Assembly: GCA_038323655.1 (NCBI GenBank)
Contig: JBBQHE010000105.1
Location: forward strand, 1-14,486
DNA from: Humitalea sp038323655
GTDB lineage: Bacteria > Pseudomonadota > Alphaproteobacteria > Acetobacterales > Acetobacteraceae
Length of the DNA: 14,486 bases
Direction of reading: 5' to 3'
Under the pieces are notes generated by a model. It did no database searches. It was not told where the DNA came from and worked only from the letters and a program-made list of their open reading frames with translations. Shown in pieces: positions 1 through 7,803 of this stretch. Every line of letters starts with the position of its first letter. The stretch's first letter is position 1. Position numbers and translations under genes: made by a program.

Positions 1-375
1 CAGTTCCAGATGCAGATGCGTGCCATAGGTGATGCCGGTGCGGCCGACGCGGCCCAGCGCTTCGCCCACGGCGACGCGGCGCCGGCCGGAGGCGAGTGGG
101 GCCGAGACAGTGCCCAGATGGGCATAGCGCGTGACGACGCCGCCAGCATGGCGCAGGTCGACCTGCAGGCCGGCCCCGCTGACCCGACGGACAGCGATGA
201 CTTCGCCGGCCGCGGCCGCGCGCACCATGGCCCCGGCGGGGGCGGGCAGGTCGATCCCGTTGTGGACAAGCGAGGCGCGCGGCCCGCCTGCCGGGCGCGG
301 CCCGAAGGCCGAAGAGACGCAGGCGGGCGTGACCGGCAGGGCCAGGGCGACCGCCAGCAACAGCGCCTCGCTCAT
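1..375 (-). CDS. M23 (LytM-type) zinc metallopeptidase, C-terminus cut by window start
   Basis: The 125 visible residues begin at the ATG at 375-373 and stay open to base 1. Residues 1-18 are hydrophobic and look like a signal peptide, so the enzyme probably acts in the periplasm on peptidoglycan cross-links. The LytM fold is recognisable: a FGPR stretch at 24-27, HNGID with H38 and D42 as the first two zinc ligands (HxxxD), YAHL at 84-87, and HLH at 120-122, where H120 is the usual catalytic histidine and H122 the third zinc ligand. All expected metal and catalytic residues are present, so it should be an active endopeptidase and not a degenerate LytM regulator such as EnvC. The start overlaps the stop of the Hsp70 gene by 4 bp (ATGA, 375-372), which fixes the start and implies translational coupling. 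Only the last part of the domain is missing. It is short, with no coiled coil or LysM domain before the catalytic domain. Confidence 0.88.
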   Translation of the reverse strand, partial: MSEALLLAVALALPVTPACVSSAFGPRPAGGPRASLVHNGIDLPAPAGAMVRAAAAGEVIAVRRVSGAGLQVDLRHAGGVVTRYAHLGTVSAPLASGRRRVAVGEALGRVGRTGITYGTHLHLEL

Positions 376-1550
376 GCCGGCGGCATCAGCGCCAGCCCCT
401 CGGCGACCGAGACGAATTCGCCGCCGCCCACGATGCGCTCGGCCCCGAAGCGGCGGGTGAAGAGCGCCCGCACGGCGGGCACCAGACTGGTGCCGCCGGT
501 GAGAAACACATGGTCCACCGCCGCACCCCCCAGCGCCTGGTCGATGGCTTGGTCCATTTGCGCGAGTTCGGGGGCGATCCAGGCCTCGAACTCGCCGCGA
601 TGGATCGCGCGGTCGATGACCAGGTCGTCGTGGCGGAAGGCGAGCGTGGCGGTTTCGGCCGAGGACAGCGCCGCCTTCACCCCGGAAACGGCACGGTAGA
701 GCGCATAGCCTTGCTCATCCTCGATGAACCGGGTCAGGCGGTGGAGTTTTTCGGGGTGCTGGGCGGTGCGGGCGACATCGGCGATGTCGCGCAGCGTACG
801 TGGCGCGCGCATCAGCGGCAGCCGGTGCCAGCGGGCGAAGGCGGCATACCAGGCGGGCGGCACGGGCAGGGACTTGTCCATGATGCGATAGGTATCGCCC
901 CGGCCGAGCAGCGGGGCCACCGCGTTTTCGATGATGCGATAGTCCAGCGCATCGCCGGCCAGCCCGACCCCGCTGTGCCCCAGCGCGGTCACGCGCGGCG
1001 GTGGCCCGGGGTCGAAGCGCAGGACAGAAAAGTCGCTGGTGCCGCCACCAAAATCGCCGACCAGCACGGTCACCGGCCGGTCGAGGTCGGCGGCGAACTT
1101 TTGGCCCGCGGCGGCGGGTTCCAGCGCCACCTGCACATCGGGCAGCCCGGCCTCGGCGAAGGCCGCGCGCAGGCGGGTTTCGCCGAAGTCGTCATCGGCC
1201 GCCTCGCCGGCAAAGCGCACCGGGCGACCGACGATGATGCGCGCGCCGGCCAACTCGTGCGGCGCCAGAAGGTCGCGCAGGAACAGCGCGATCAGGGCGG
1301 GCAGGGTGAAGCTGCGGCCGGCGATGCGGGTCTCGGAAAACGTCTTTTGCGCCAGGTAGGTCTTCATCGACATGACCAGCCGTGCGTCGTGCGGGTCGTC
1401 GAGATAGGCGTCGATGGCGGCAGCACCCGAAAAGTGGGTGCGGTCGCGGAAGCAGAGGACCGATCGCACCACCGGCCCTCCCGCACCGTCGCGGATGGCA
1501 ACCACGCTGTTGGTCGTGCCGAAGTCGATCCCGATGGTGTGCGGGCTCAA
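372..1550 (-). CDS. Compact Hsp70-family ATPase (YegD-like), TTG start
   Basis: This is a 392-residue actin/Hsp70-fold ATPase, presumed cytoplasmic. Phosphate-1 loop GIDFGTTNS lies at 6-14, a lysine matching the Hsp70 catalytic lysine at K63, the connecting EPAAAG at 144-149, phosphate-2 GDFGGGTSD at 165-173, and the adenosine motif LTGGTSLVPAVR at 350-361. The protein ends about 30 residues after the adenosine motif, so the substrate-binding and lid domains of DnaK are absent. This matches the YegD-like subfamily and not a full chaperone. The frame stays open to 1769, but the extra 73 codons lie inside the Bug gene and encode arginine-rich shadow sequence. The TTG at 1550-1548 overlaps the Bug stop as TTGA and sits 5 codons before the conserved strand, so it is the best start. 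No clear Shine-Dalgarno precedes it, which fits re-initiation by ribosomes finishing Bug. The client is unknown. Confidence 0.88.
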   Translation of the reverse strand: MSPHTIGIDFGTTNSVVAIRDGAGGPVVRSVLCFRDRTHFSGAAAIDAYLDDPHDARLVMSMKTYLAQKTFSETRIAGRSFTLPALIALFLRDLLAPHELAGARIIVGRPVRFAGEAADDDFGETRLRAAFAEAGLPDVQVALEPAAAGQKFAADLDRPVTVLVGDFGGGTSDFSVLRFDPGPPPRVTALGHSGVGLAGDALDYRIIENAVAPLLGRGDTYRIMDKSLPVPPAWYAAFARWHRLPLMRAPRTLRDIADVARTAQHPEKLHRLTRFIEDEQGYALYRAVSGVKAALSSAETATLAFRHDDLVIDRAIHRGEFEAWIAPELAQMDQAIDQALGGAAVDHVFLTGGTSLVPAVRALFTRRFGAERIVGGGEFVSVAEGLALMPPA

Positions 1551-2515
1551 TCCGCGCGTATGCCGGCGCGGCGGATCAGCGCGCCCATGCGCGTGTTTTC
1601 CGAGGCGATCAGCGCCGCGAATTCCTGCGGGCTGCGGGGGGTGGGATCGGCGCCCTCCATCGCAAAGCGCTCGCGCAATTCGGGGCCGACCAGCACGCCG
1701 TTCACCGCGGCATTGATGCGCGCGACCGTCTCGGGCGGCGTGGCGGCGGGTGCGACCAGCCCGTGCCACTGCACGAGTTCGAAGCCAGGCAGGGCGGATT
1801 CAGCAATCGCCGGAATGCCAGGCAGGGCAGGGGAGGCCGCGGCACTGCTAACGCCGAGCGCGATCAGCAGCCGGTCGCGCGTCGCCGGCACCACGACCGG
1901 CGCGCCCGCAAAGGTCGCCTTCAGCCGCCCGGCCAGGAGGTCGGTCAGCATCGGTCCATTGCCGCGATAGGGCACATGCACAAGGTCGATCCCCGCCGCA
2001 TCGCAGAAAGCCGCCATGGTGATATGGGACGCGGCCCCGTTCCCCGCGCTGCCGTATTCCACGACGCCGGGGTTCGCCTTTGCATAGGCGATGAATTCGG
2101 CCGCGGTGCGCACCGGCAGCGCGGGATGGATCGTCAGCACGCTGGGGAGCAGCGCCACCAACGCCACCGGGGCAAAATCGCGGATCGCGTCATAGGGGAT
2201 GTTTGGATAGATGAAGGGGTTCACGGCCAGCGTGCCGATGTGCCCCCACATCAGCGTATGCCCATCGGGTGTGGCGCGGGCCACCTGGGCCGCACCGACC
2301 GACCCGCCGGCCCCGCCACGGTTTTCCACCACCACGGGGTTGCCGCCGAGCGCCTGCTGCAGCCGTTGCGCGATGGGTCGCGCCAGCAAGTCGTTCGACC
2401 CGCCGGGCGGGAAGGGGACGACGATGGTGACCGGCCGGTTCGGCCAAGGCACCTGCCCCTGTGCAAGGGCTGGGGCTGCCAGCAGACCCGCCAGCAGGGG
2501 ACGACGCGTGATCAT
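1547..2515 (-). CDS. Bug-family (TctC-like) periplasmic solute-binding protein
   Basis: The 322-residue product has an N-terminal signal peptide (MITRRPLLAGLLAAPALA, likely cut after residue 18) and then the family's opening strand with VVPFPPGGSND. Other Bug hallmarks follow: VVENRGGAGG, a PDGHTL stretch, YGSAGNGAASH, HVPYRGNGPMLTDLLAG and a C-terminal PPETVARINAA segment. Bug proteins bind carboxylates and related small metabolites in the periplasm; many are orphans without a TctAB permease, as here. The ligand cannot be told from sequence. The ATG at 2515 is preferred over upstream in-frame codons because it begins the signal peptide, overlaps the RND stop as ATGA, and follows a strong GGAGGT at 2522-2527 with a 6-nt spacer. 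Its place between an efflux pump and an Hsp70 gene is unusual. Confidence 0.93.
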   Translation of the reverse strand: MITRRPLLAGLLAAPALAQGQVPWPNRPVTIVVPFPPGGSNDLLARPIAQRLQQALGGNPVVVENRGGAGGSVGAAQVARATPDGHTLMWGHIGTLAVNPFIYPNIPYDAIRDFAPVALVALLPSVLTIHPALPVRTAAEFIAYAKANPGVVEYGSAGNGAASHITMAAFCDAAGIDLVHVPYRGNGPMLTDLLAGRLKATFAGAPVVVPATRDRLLIALGVSSAAASPALPGIPAIAESALPGFELVQWHGLVAPAATPPETVARINAAVNGVLVGPELRERFAMEGADPTPRSPQEFAALIASENTRMGALIRRAGIRAD

Positions 2516-5500
2516 TCCGTGACCTCCATGGGAGCGGGGCGTGGCGCCTTGCGGCTCTTCACCCATTCCTCGAACCGCTGCACCACGACGAAGAAGCTGG
2601 GGACGAAGAGCACCGCGAGGCAGGTCGAGGCAATCATCCCCGAACAGACGGTGATGCCGATGGACTTGCGCGCCGAAGCGCCGGCGCCCGAGGCGATCAC
2701 CAGCGGCACGGTGCCCAGGATGAAGGCGAAGGAGGTCATCAGGATCGGCCGCAACCTGGCGCGTGCGGCCTTCACCGCGGCGTCTATGATCTCTAGCCCA
2801 TGCTTGATGCGCTCCTCGCGCGCAACCTCCACGATGAGGATGGCGTTCTTGGCCGAAAGCGCGATCAGGAGGATCAAGCCGACCTGGGTATAGAGGTTGT
2901 TGTCCGCCCCCAGCGCCGTCAGCACCAGCACCGGCCCGAGCAGGGCCAGCGGCACCGCCAGCAGCACGGAGGCCGGGGCCAGCCAGGATTCATAGGTCCC
3001 GGCCAGAACAAGATAGACCAGCACGATGGCCAGGCCGAAGACGTAGTAAAGCTGATTGCCCACCGCCTGTTCCTGGTACGACATCGCCGACCAGTCGAAG
3101 CCCATGCCAGGCGCCAGGGTGCGGTTGGCGACCGTCGCCATGATGTCGCTCGCCTGACCGCTGCTGAAGCCGGGGGCCGGCGCGCCCACGATGGTCGCGG
3201 CCGGATACAGGTTGAACAGCGTCACCAGCGGCGGCCCGACGTTCTGCGACGTGCTGATCAGCGTGCCGATGGGCACCATCTGGCCCGAGGGCGTGCGCAC
3301 CGCCAGCCGCTCGATCGCCGCCACATCCAGCCGGCTCTCCGGCCGCCCCTGCACATAGACCTGGAAGACCCGGCCGAAGCGCGTGATCTGGCCGACGTAG
3401 TTGGAACCGAGGAAGGCCGCGATGGTGTCGAAGACCTGGCCGACGGTGACCTGCAATTCCTCGGCCTTGGTGCGGTTCACCTCGATCGTCAATTGCGGCG
3501 TGCTGGACCGGAAGGAGGTCTGCATCCGTCCGATCGCCGATTGCGTGCCGGCGCTTTCGATGATGGAGTCGGTGGTGTTCTGCAGGCGCTCGTAGTCGAA
3601 ATTGCCGTCGCGGATTTCGACCATCATGGTGAAGCCCGCGGCCTGGCCGATGCCCTGGATCGGCGGCGGCACCAGCACCAGTGACTGCATGTCCGGGATT
3701 TCCGACAGTTCGCGCGTCAGATGCAGGTAGATGGCGCGCAGATCCTGTCCCGCCCCGCGCAGCGCCCAGTCCTTGAGGATGACATAGGCGACGCCGGCAT
3801 TGGACAGGGTTGCATTGTTGTCGAGCACCGAGACACCGGTGATGGCGATGACGGAATCCACGCCCGGCGTGGCCTTGGCCACCGCCTCGATCCGGTCCAT
3901 CACCGCCTTGGTGCGTTCGACCGAAGCGCCATCCGGCAGCAGTGCGGAGACCAGGACATAGCCCTGGTCCTCGACCGGCAGGAAGCCGCCGGGGATGCGC
4001 GAGATGCCGTAGCCGCCAGCACCGATGAACACCAGGGCGATCAGCATCATCGGCATGCTGCGATGCGCCATCCAGTCGACCACTCTGCCATACCAGCGCT
4101 CGAACCGGTCATAGACGGCGTTGAAGCCGCGATAGAAGAAGTTCTTCTTCGCCCCGGGCACCGGCACCCGCAGGTAGGTGGCACACTGCGTGGGCTTCAG
4201 GGTCGCGGCGTTGATCGCGCTGATGAGCGCTGTCGCTGCGATGACCAGCGCGAATTGCGCGAACATCTGCCCCGTCAACCCGGGCAGGAAGGCCGCCGGG
4301 ATGAAGACGGCCATCAGCACCAGGGTGATGCCCATGATGGGGCCGAACAATTCATCCATCGCGCGGATCGCCGCAGTCGGGCCGTCGTAGCCCTTCTCCA
4401 TCTGGCTCGCCGCCCCTTCGACCACCACGATCGCGTCGTCCACCACGATGCCGATCGCCAGCACGATGGCGAACAGCGTGGACAGGTTGATGGTGAAGCC
4501 CAGCGCGGACATCGCGGCGAAGGCGCCGATGATGGTGACCGGCACCGTGGTCGCGGGTACCAGCGTCGCGCGCCAGTCCTGCAGAAAGATCAGGATGACG
4601 ATCAGCACCAGCACGCCGGCTTCATACAGGGTGGCATAGACCTCGCCGATCGAGGCCTTGACGAAGGTTGTGGTGTCGAAGGGCACGGCCTGGGTGAGGC
4701 CGGGCGGGAAGTTGCGCTGCAACTCCGCCATCTTGGCGCGCACGGCCTCGCCCACCGCGATCGCATTCGCCCCCGGCGTCTGGTAGATGCCGATGCCCGC
4801 GGCGGGCTGGCCGTTATAGGTGAAGACCTGGGAATAGGTCTGGGCGCCCAGCTCCACCCGCGCGATGTCGCGGACCCGTACCACTGCGTTTTCCGAGGTG
4901 CCCGCGCGGACGATGATCGCCTCGAATTCCTCGGGTTGGCTGAGCCGTCCGTTGAGGTTCAGCGTGTACTGGAAGGCTTGGCCCGCCGGCACCGGCGGGG
5001 CGGCGAGCTGCCCGGCGGTGACCTGCTGGCTCTGCGTCTGGACCGCATTGATCACATCGGTCTGCGTCAGCCCCAACTGCCGCATGCGGTCGGGGTCCAT
5101 CCAGATGCGGATCGCATACTGGCCTGCGCCGAAGACCACCGTATTGCCGACGCCGGGGATGCGCGCGAGTTCGTTGACCAGGTTGATGGTGGCGTAGTTC
5201 GCCATGAACAGGTTGTCGTAGCGATTCTCCGGCGAGGACAGGGTGATGATCTGCAGGATCGCGGTGGATTTCTTCTGCACCACGACGCCTTGGGCCTGTA
5301 CCGAGGAGGGCAGCTGGGCGAGGGCCGCCGTAACCCGGTTCTGCACCAGCACCTGGGCATTGTCGGGGTTGGTGCCGATGCGGAAGGTGACCGTCAGCGT
5401 GTAGGTGCCGTCGCTGGCGCTGGTGGACTGCATATAGAGCATGCCGTCCACGCCATTCACCTGTTGTTCGATCGGCAGGGCCACGGTGTCGATCAGCGTC

Positions 5501-5667
5501 TGCGCGCTGGCGCCCGGATAGGTGGTGGTCACCTGGATCGTCGGCGGCACGATGTTCGGATATTGCGCGACCGGCAGGCTGAAAAGCGCCACCCCGCCGA
5601 TCAGCACGAACAGGATGGCCAGGACGTTCGACAGCACCGGCCGCAGGATGAAGAACTTCGAGATCAT
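2512..5667 (-). CDS. RND multidrug efflux inner-membrane transporter, HAE-1/AcrB family
   Basis: The 1051-residue protein is full length for the AcrB/MexB family and would form the proton-driven trimeric pump of a tripartite efflux system. The N-terminus (MISKFFILRPVLSNVLAILF) is the classic TM1. Proton-relay residues fall at AcrB numbering: D410 and D411 in GIVVDDAIVVVE, K940 in LSAKNAILIVE, R971 in RARLRP and T978 in ILMTS. Two sets of TM segments surround two large periplasmic loops, about residues 30-340 and 560-870. By eye, the phenylalanines of the AcrB distal pocket are mostly replaced: the equivalents of F610, F615 and F617 are I607, V612 and V614, and F628 is Y628. Substrates may therefore differ from those of AcrB. 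It starts 13 bp after the adaptor stop and its own stop overlaps the Bug start. No outer-membrane channel gene is in the window. Confidence 0.97.
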   Translation of the reverse strand: MISKFFILRPVLSNVLAILFVLIGGVALFSLPVAQYPNIVPPTIQVTTTYPGASAQTLIDTVALPIEQQVNGVDGMLYMQSTSASDGTYTLTVTFRIGTNPDNAQVLVQNRVTAALAQLPSSVQAQGVVVQKKSTAILQIITLSSPENRYDNLFMANYATINLVNELARIPGVGNTVVFGAGQYAIRIWMDPDRMRQLGLTQTDVINAVQTQSQQVTAGQLAAPPVPAGQAFQYTLNLNGRLSQPEEFEAIIVRAGTSENAVVRVRDIARVELGAQTYSQVFTYNGQPAAGIGIYQTPGANAIAVGEAVRAKMAELQRNFPPGLTQAVPFDTTTFVKASIGEVYATLYEAGVLVLIVILIFLQDWRATLVPATTVPVTIIGAFAAMSALGFTINLSTLFAIVLAIGIVVDDAIVVVEGAASQMEKGYDGPTAAIRAMDELFGPIMGITLVLMAVFIPAAFLPGLTGQMFAQFALVIAATALISAINAATLKPTQCATYLRVPVPGAKKNFFYRGFNAVYDRFERWYGRVVDWMAHRSMPMMLIALVFIGAGGYGISRIPGGFLPVEDQGYVLVSALLPDGASVERTKAVMDRIEAVAKATPGVDSVIAITGVSVLDNNATLSNAGVAYVILKDWALRGAGQDLRAIYLHLTRELSEIPDMQSLVLVPPPIQGIGQAAGFTMMVEIRDGNFDYERLQNTTDSIIESAGTQSAIGRMQTSFRSSTPQLTIEVNRTKAEELQVTVGQVFDTIAAFLGSNYVGQITRFGRVFQVYVQGRPESRLDVAAIERLAVRTPSGQMVPIGTLISTSQNVGPPLVTLFNLYPAATIVGAPAPGFSSGQASDIMATVANRTLAPGMGFDWSAMSYQEQAVGNQLYYVFGLAIVLVYLVLAGTYESWLAPASVLLAVPLALLGPVLVLTALGADNNLYTQVGLILLIALSAKNAILIVEVAREERIKHGLEIIDAAVKAARARLRPILMTSFAFILGTVPLVIASGAGASARKSIGITVCSGMIASTCLAVLFVPSFFVVVQRFEEWVKSRKAPRPAPMEVTE
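2522..2527 (-). promoter_or_regulatory. Ribosome binding site that decides the Bug start
   Basis: GGAGGT on the minus strand lies inside the last codons of the RND gene, 6 nt before the ATG at 2515. It is the strongest Shine-Dalgarno in the window and rules out the longer in-frame start at 2566. Confidence 0.75.
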
Positions 5668-5680
5668 GGTCCGGCCCCGC

Positions 5681-6925
5681 TCAGCGCGTCGTGGTCGGGG
5701 CGGCGCTCGTCCCGGTCCCGGGCACGACCGGGGTCGGCGTCGGCGCTTGGATGGCCGGTGCCGCGGGCACGGCGACGGGCGGGGGTGCGGTGATCTGGCG
5801 CAGTTCGGGATCCACGCGGCTGCCCGGGATGGCGCGCTGGATGCCTGTGATGATCACCCTTTCGTCGGGCTGCAAGCCGCTTTCGATCACTCGCAGCGCG
5901 CCGACGCGCGGGCCGATCTGCACGACCCGCTGCTGCACGGTGTTCTGCGCATCGACGACCAGCACATAACGGCCTGACTGGTTGGCGCCGAGCGCCGTGT
6001 CCGGCACCAGCAGCGACTGCACGCCCGGCGCCTGCGGCATCGGCACGCGCACCCGCAGGAAGAAGCCCGGCAGCAGCACACCATGCGGGTTGGGGAAGAC
6101 GCCGCGCGCGGCCAGCGTGCCGGTCGCTTGGTCCACGACGGGGGAGATGTAGTCGAGCGTGCCAACATGGGTGTAGCCCGCGCCCGCGATCGCGGCTTCG
6201 ATCGCGATCTTGTCCATGTCCACCGTGCGGAACCCGCTGTCGAGCAACGCCTGGCGCACCCGCAGGATATCCTGCTCGGAGACGGTGAAGTTCACCCAGA
6301 TCGGGTCGCGCTGCACGATGGTCGCAAGCCGGGTCGGCGTGCCGCCGCCCACCATCTCGCCGACCGACTGGGTATGGCGCGTTACCATGCCATCGAAGGG
6401 GGCGAGGACCGTGGTGTAGGACAGGTTGATCTGTGCGGTGACGGTATTGGCCTCGGCCTGCTGCAGCGCGCCGCGGGCCTCGTCACGCCGGGCCTGGGCC
6501 TGGTCGAAGGTCGCCTGGGCCGTGACATTCTGCCGCAGCAGGGTGGACTGGCGGTCGAATTCCACCTGGGCATTGGCGAGCTGCGCCCGGGCCGCCAACT
6601 CGGCCCCCTGGGCCGCCGAAAGGGCGGCCTGGTAGGGCTGTGGTTCGATGACGAACAGCGCCTGGCCGCGGGTCGCGGGGTCGCCGTCGCGATAGCCGAT
6701 CTGTTGCAGGAAGCCCGGCACGCGGGCCACCAGGTCCACCGTATTGACCGCCGCCGCGGTGCCCGTGGTGTCGAGGAAGCGCGTCACCGGTTGGCGGACG
6801 GGGGTCGAGACCATCACCTTGGGCAGTGGCGGCGCGACATAGGCGTTTTGCTCCTTGCAGCCGGGCAGGGAGAGCGCGCCGAGCAGCAGGACGACAAGGC
6901 CGGTCAGAGGGCGGGTATGCGGCAT
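5681..6925 (-). CDS. RND efflux periplasmic adaptor (membrane fusion) lipoprotein, AcrA/MexA-like
   Basis: The 414-residue adaptor links the RND pump to an outer-membrane channel. A lipoprotein signal peptide ends in lipobox LPGC with C23, so it is expected to be lipid-anchored in the inner membrane. The order of domains is standard: first lipoyl half around 60-95, an alpha-helical hairpin rich in A, Q and E at about 97-165, second lipoyl half around 165-205 (LAPFDGMVTRHTQSVGEMV), beta-barrel at about 208-290, and membrane-proximal domain at about 300-370. Residues 378-414 form a low-complexity Pro/Ala/Thr tail beyond the conserved core. It lies 13 bp before the RND gene and 66 bp after the 3-hydroxybutyrate dehydrogenase gene, so it is the first gene of the efflux operon or part of a longer transcript. 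No TetR or MarR repressor gene adjoins it. The SD before ATG 6925 is weak. Confidence 0.95.
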   Translation of the reverse strand: MPHTRPLTGLVVLLLGALSLPGCKEQNAYVAPPLPKVMVSTPVRQPVTRFLDTTGTAAAVNTVDLVARVPGFLQQIGYRDGDPATRGQALFVIEPQPYQAALSAAQGAELAARAQLANAQVEFDRQSTLLRQNVTAQATFDQAQARRDEARGALQQAEANTVTAQINLSYTTVLAPFDGMVTRHTQSVGEMVGGGTPTRLATIVQRDPIWVNFTVSEQDILRVRQALLDSGFRTVDMDKIAIEAAIAGAGYTHVGTLDYISPVVDQATGTLAARGVFPNPHGVLLPGFFLRVRVPMPQAPGVQSLLVPDTALGANQSGRYVLVVDAQNTVQQRVVQIGPRVGALRVIESGLQPDERVIITGIQRAIPGSRVDPELRQITAPPPVAVPAAPAIQAPTPTPVVPGTGTSAAPTTTR

Positions 6926-6991
6926 GGAAGGGTCCGGACACTTTTGGAGCGAAACTGACTCTACCGATGCAACCGTTCCCGCACCAGCACC
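6926..6991 (-). other. Gap between the ketone-body genes and the efflux operon
   Basis: These 66 bp separate the dehydrogenase stop (6994-6992) from the adaptor start. No T-tailed hairpin is visible, so transcription may read through. No convincing -35/-10 pair was found: a TAGAGT could serve as -10 but lacks a matching -35. No operator-like long palindrome was seen. Confidence 0.4.
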
Positions 6992-7771
6992 CTACTGGAT
7001 AAACCAGCCATGGCTGACCACGATCGACTGGCCCGTCAGCGCGTTGGAAGGGAAGGAGGCAAGGAAAAGCGCGGTCTGCGCCACATCATCCACCGTGGTG
7101 AATTCGCCATCCACGGTTTCCTTCAGCATGACCTTCTTGATCACATCCTCTTCGGAGATGTTCAGGGCCGCTGCCTGCTCGGGGATCTGCTTTTCCACCA
7201 GCGGCGTGCGTACGAAGCCGGGACAGATCACATTAGCGCGCACGCCATAGGCAGCACCCTCCTTGGCGACGACCTTGGCAAGACCGATCAGCCCGTGCTT
7301 GGCGGTGACATAGGGCGCCTTCAGCACCGAGGCCTCCTTGCTGTGCACCGAACCCATGTAGATCACCGTGCCGCTTTTCTGCTTGTACATCTGCCGCAGC
7401 GCTGCGCGGGTGGTGAGAAAGGCACCGTCCAGGTGGATCGCCAGCAGTTTCTTCCATTTCGCGAATTCGAAATCCACGATCGGCGCCACGATCTGGATAC
7501 CGGCATTGCTGACCAGGATATCGACGGCACCCCAGGCGTCGATCACCTTTTGCGTGCCGCCATCGACCGCGGCTTCGTCCGAGACATCCATCGCCACCCC
7601 CATGGCGCGGGCGCCGGTGGGGTCCAGTTCCAGCGCGGTCGCGTCGGCCGCGGCCTGGTTCAGGTCGGCGATAACGACCTTGGCCCCTTCGCCGTAGAAG
7701 ACTTTCGCGATGTCCTTGCCGATGCCGCTCGCGGCCCCGGTGATGATGGCGACCTTGTCTTGCAGACGCAT
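6992..7771 (-). CDS. bdhA: 3-hydroxybutyrate dehydrogenase (EC 1.1.1.30), SDR family
   Basis: The 259-residue classical short-chain dehydrogenase would interconvert (R)-3-hydroxybutyrate and acetoacetate with NAD in the cytoplasm, a step in polyhydroxybutyrate use. The nucleotide-binding TGAASGIG lies at 11-18, NAG at 89-91, and the catalytic S141, Y154 and K158 are present. The substrate-carboxylate residues known from the Pseudomonas fragi enzyme (Q94, H144, K152, Q196) appear here as Q93, H143, K151 and Q195, a constant shift of one. The C-terminus GQSIVVSHGWFIQ is typical of this enzyme. This specificity evidence separates it from the many generic SDRs. The start at 7771 follows AGAAGGA at 7780-7786 with an 8-nt spacer. 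It lies 32 bp after the acetoacetate decarboxylase gene, whose substrate is its product. Confidence 0.95.
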   Translation of the reverse strand: MRLQDKVAIITGAASGIGKDIAKVFYGEGAKVVIADLNQAAADATALELDPTGARAMGVAMDVSDEAAVDGGTQKVIDAWGAVDILVSNAGIQIVAPIVDFEFAKWKKLLAIHLDGAFLTTRAALRQMYKQKSGTVIYMGSVHSKEASVLKAPYVTAKHGLIGLAKVVAKEGAAYGVRANVICPGFVRTPLVEKQIPEQAAALNISEEDVIKKVMLKETVDGEFTTVDDVAQTALFLASFPSNALTGQSIVVSHGWFIQ

Positions 7772-7779
7772 GGTTCTGG

Positions 7780-7786
7780 TCCTTCT
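7780..7786 (-). promoter_or_regulatory. Ribosome binding site of the 3-hydroxybutyrate dehydrogenase
   Basis: AGAAGGA on the minus strand is 8 nt before the ATG at 7771. The same spacing is seen at the decarboxylase, amidohydrolase and second Bug starts. Confidence 0.6.
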
Positions 7787-7803
7787 TTCGGAAATGCGGG
7801 CCG

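Noticed and set aside
1551..1769. Upstream 73-codon extension of the Hsp70 frame
   Set aside because: It lies wholly within the Bug gene, is arginine-rich as expected of an out-of-frame read, and precedes the conserved first strand of the ATPase; the TTG at 1550 fits better.
510..1970. A 486-codon plus-strand open frame opposite the Hsp70 and Bug genes
   Set aside because: Same low-information composition and fully antisense to two coding genes; no motif found.
3721..5793. A 690-codon plus-strand open frame opposite the RND gene
   Set aside because: It is rich in His, Arg, Gln, Asp and Gly with no domain pattern, and is antisense to a fully recognisable pump. Long antisense frames are expected at this GC content.
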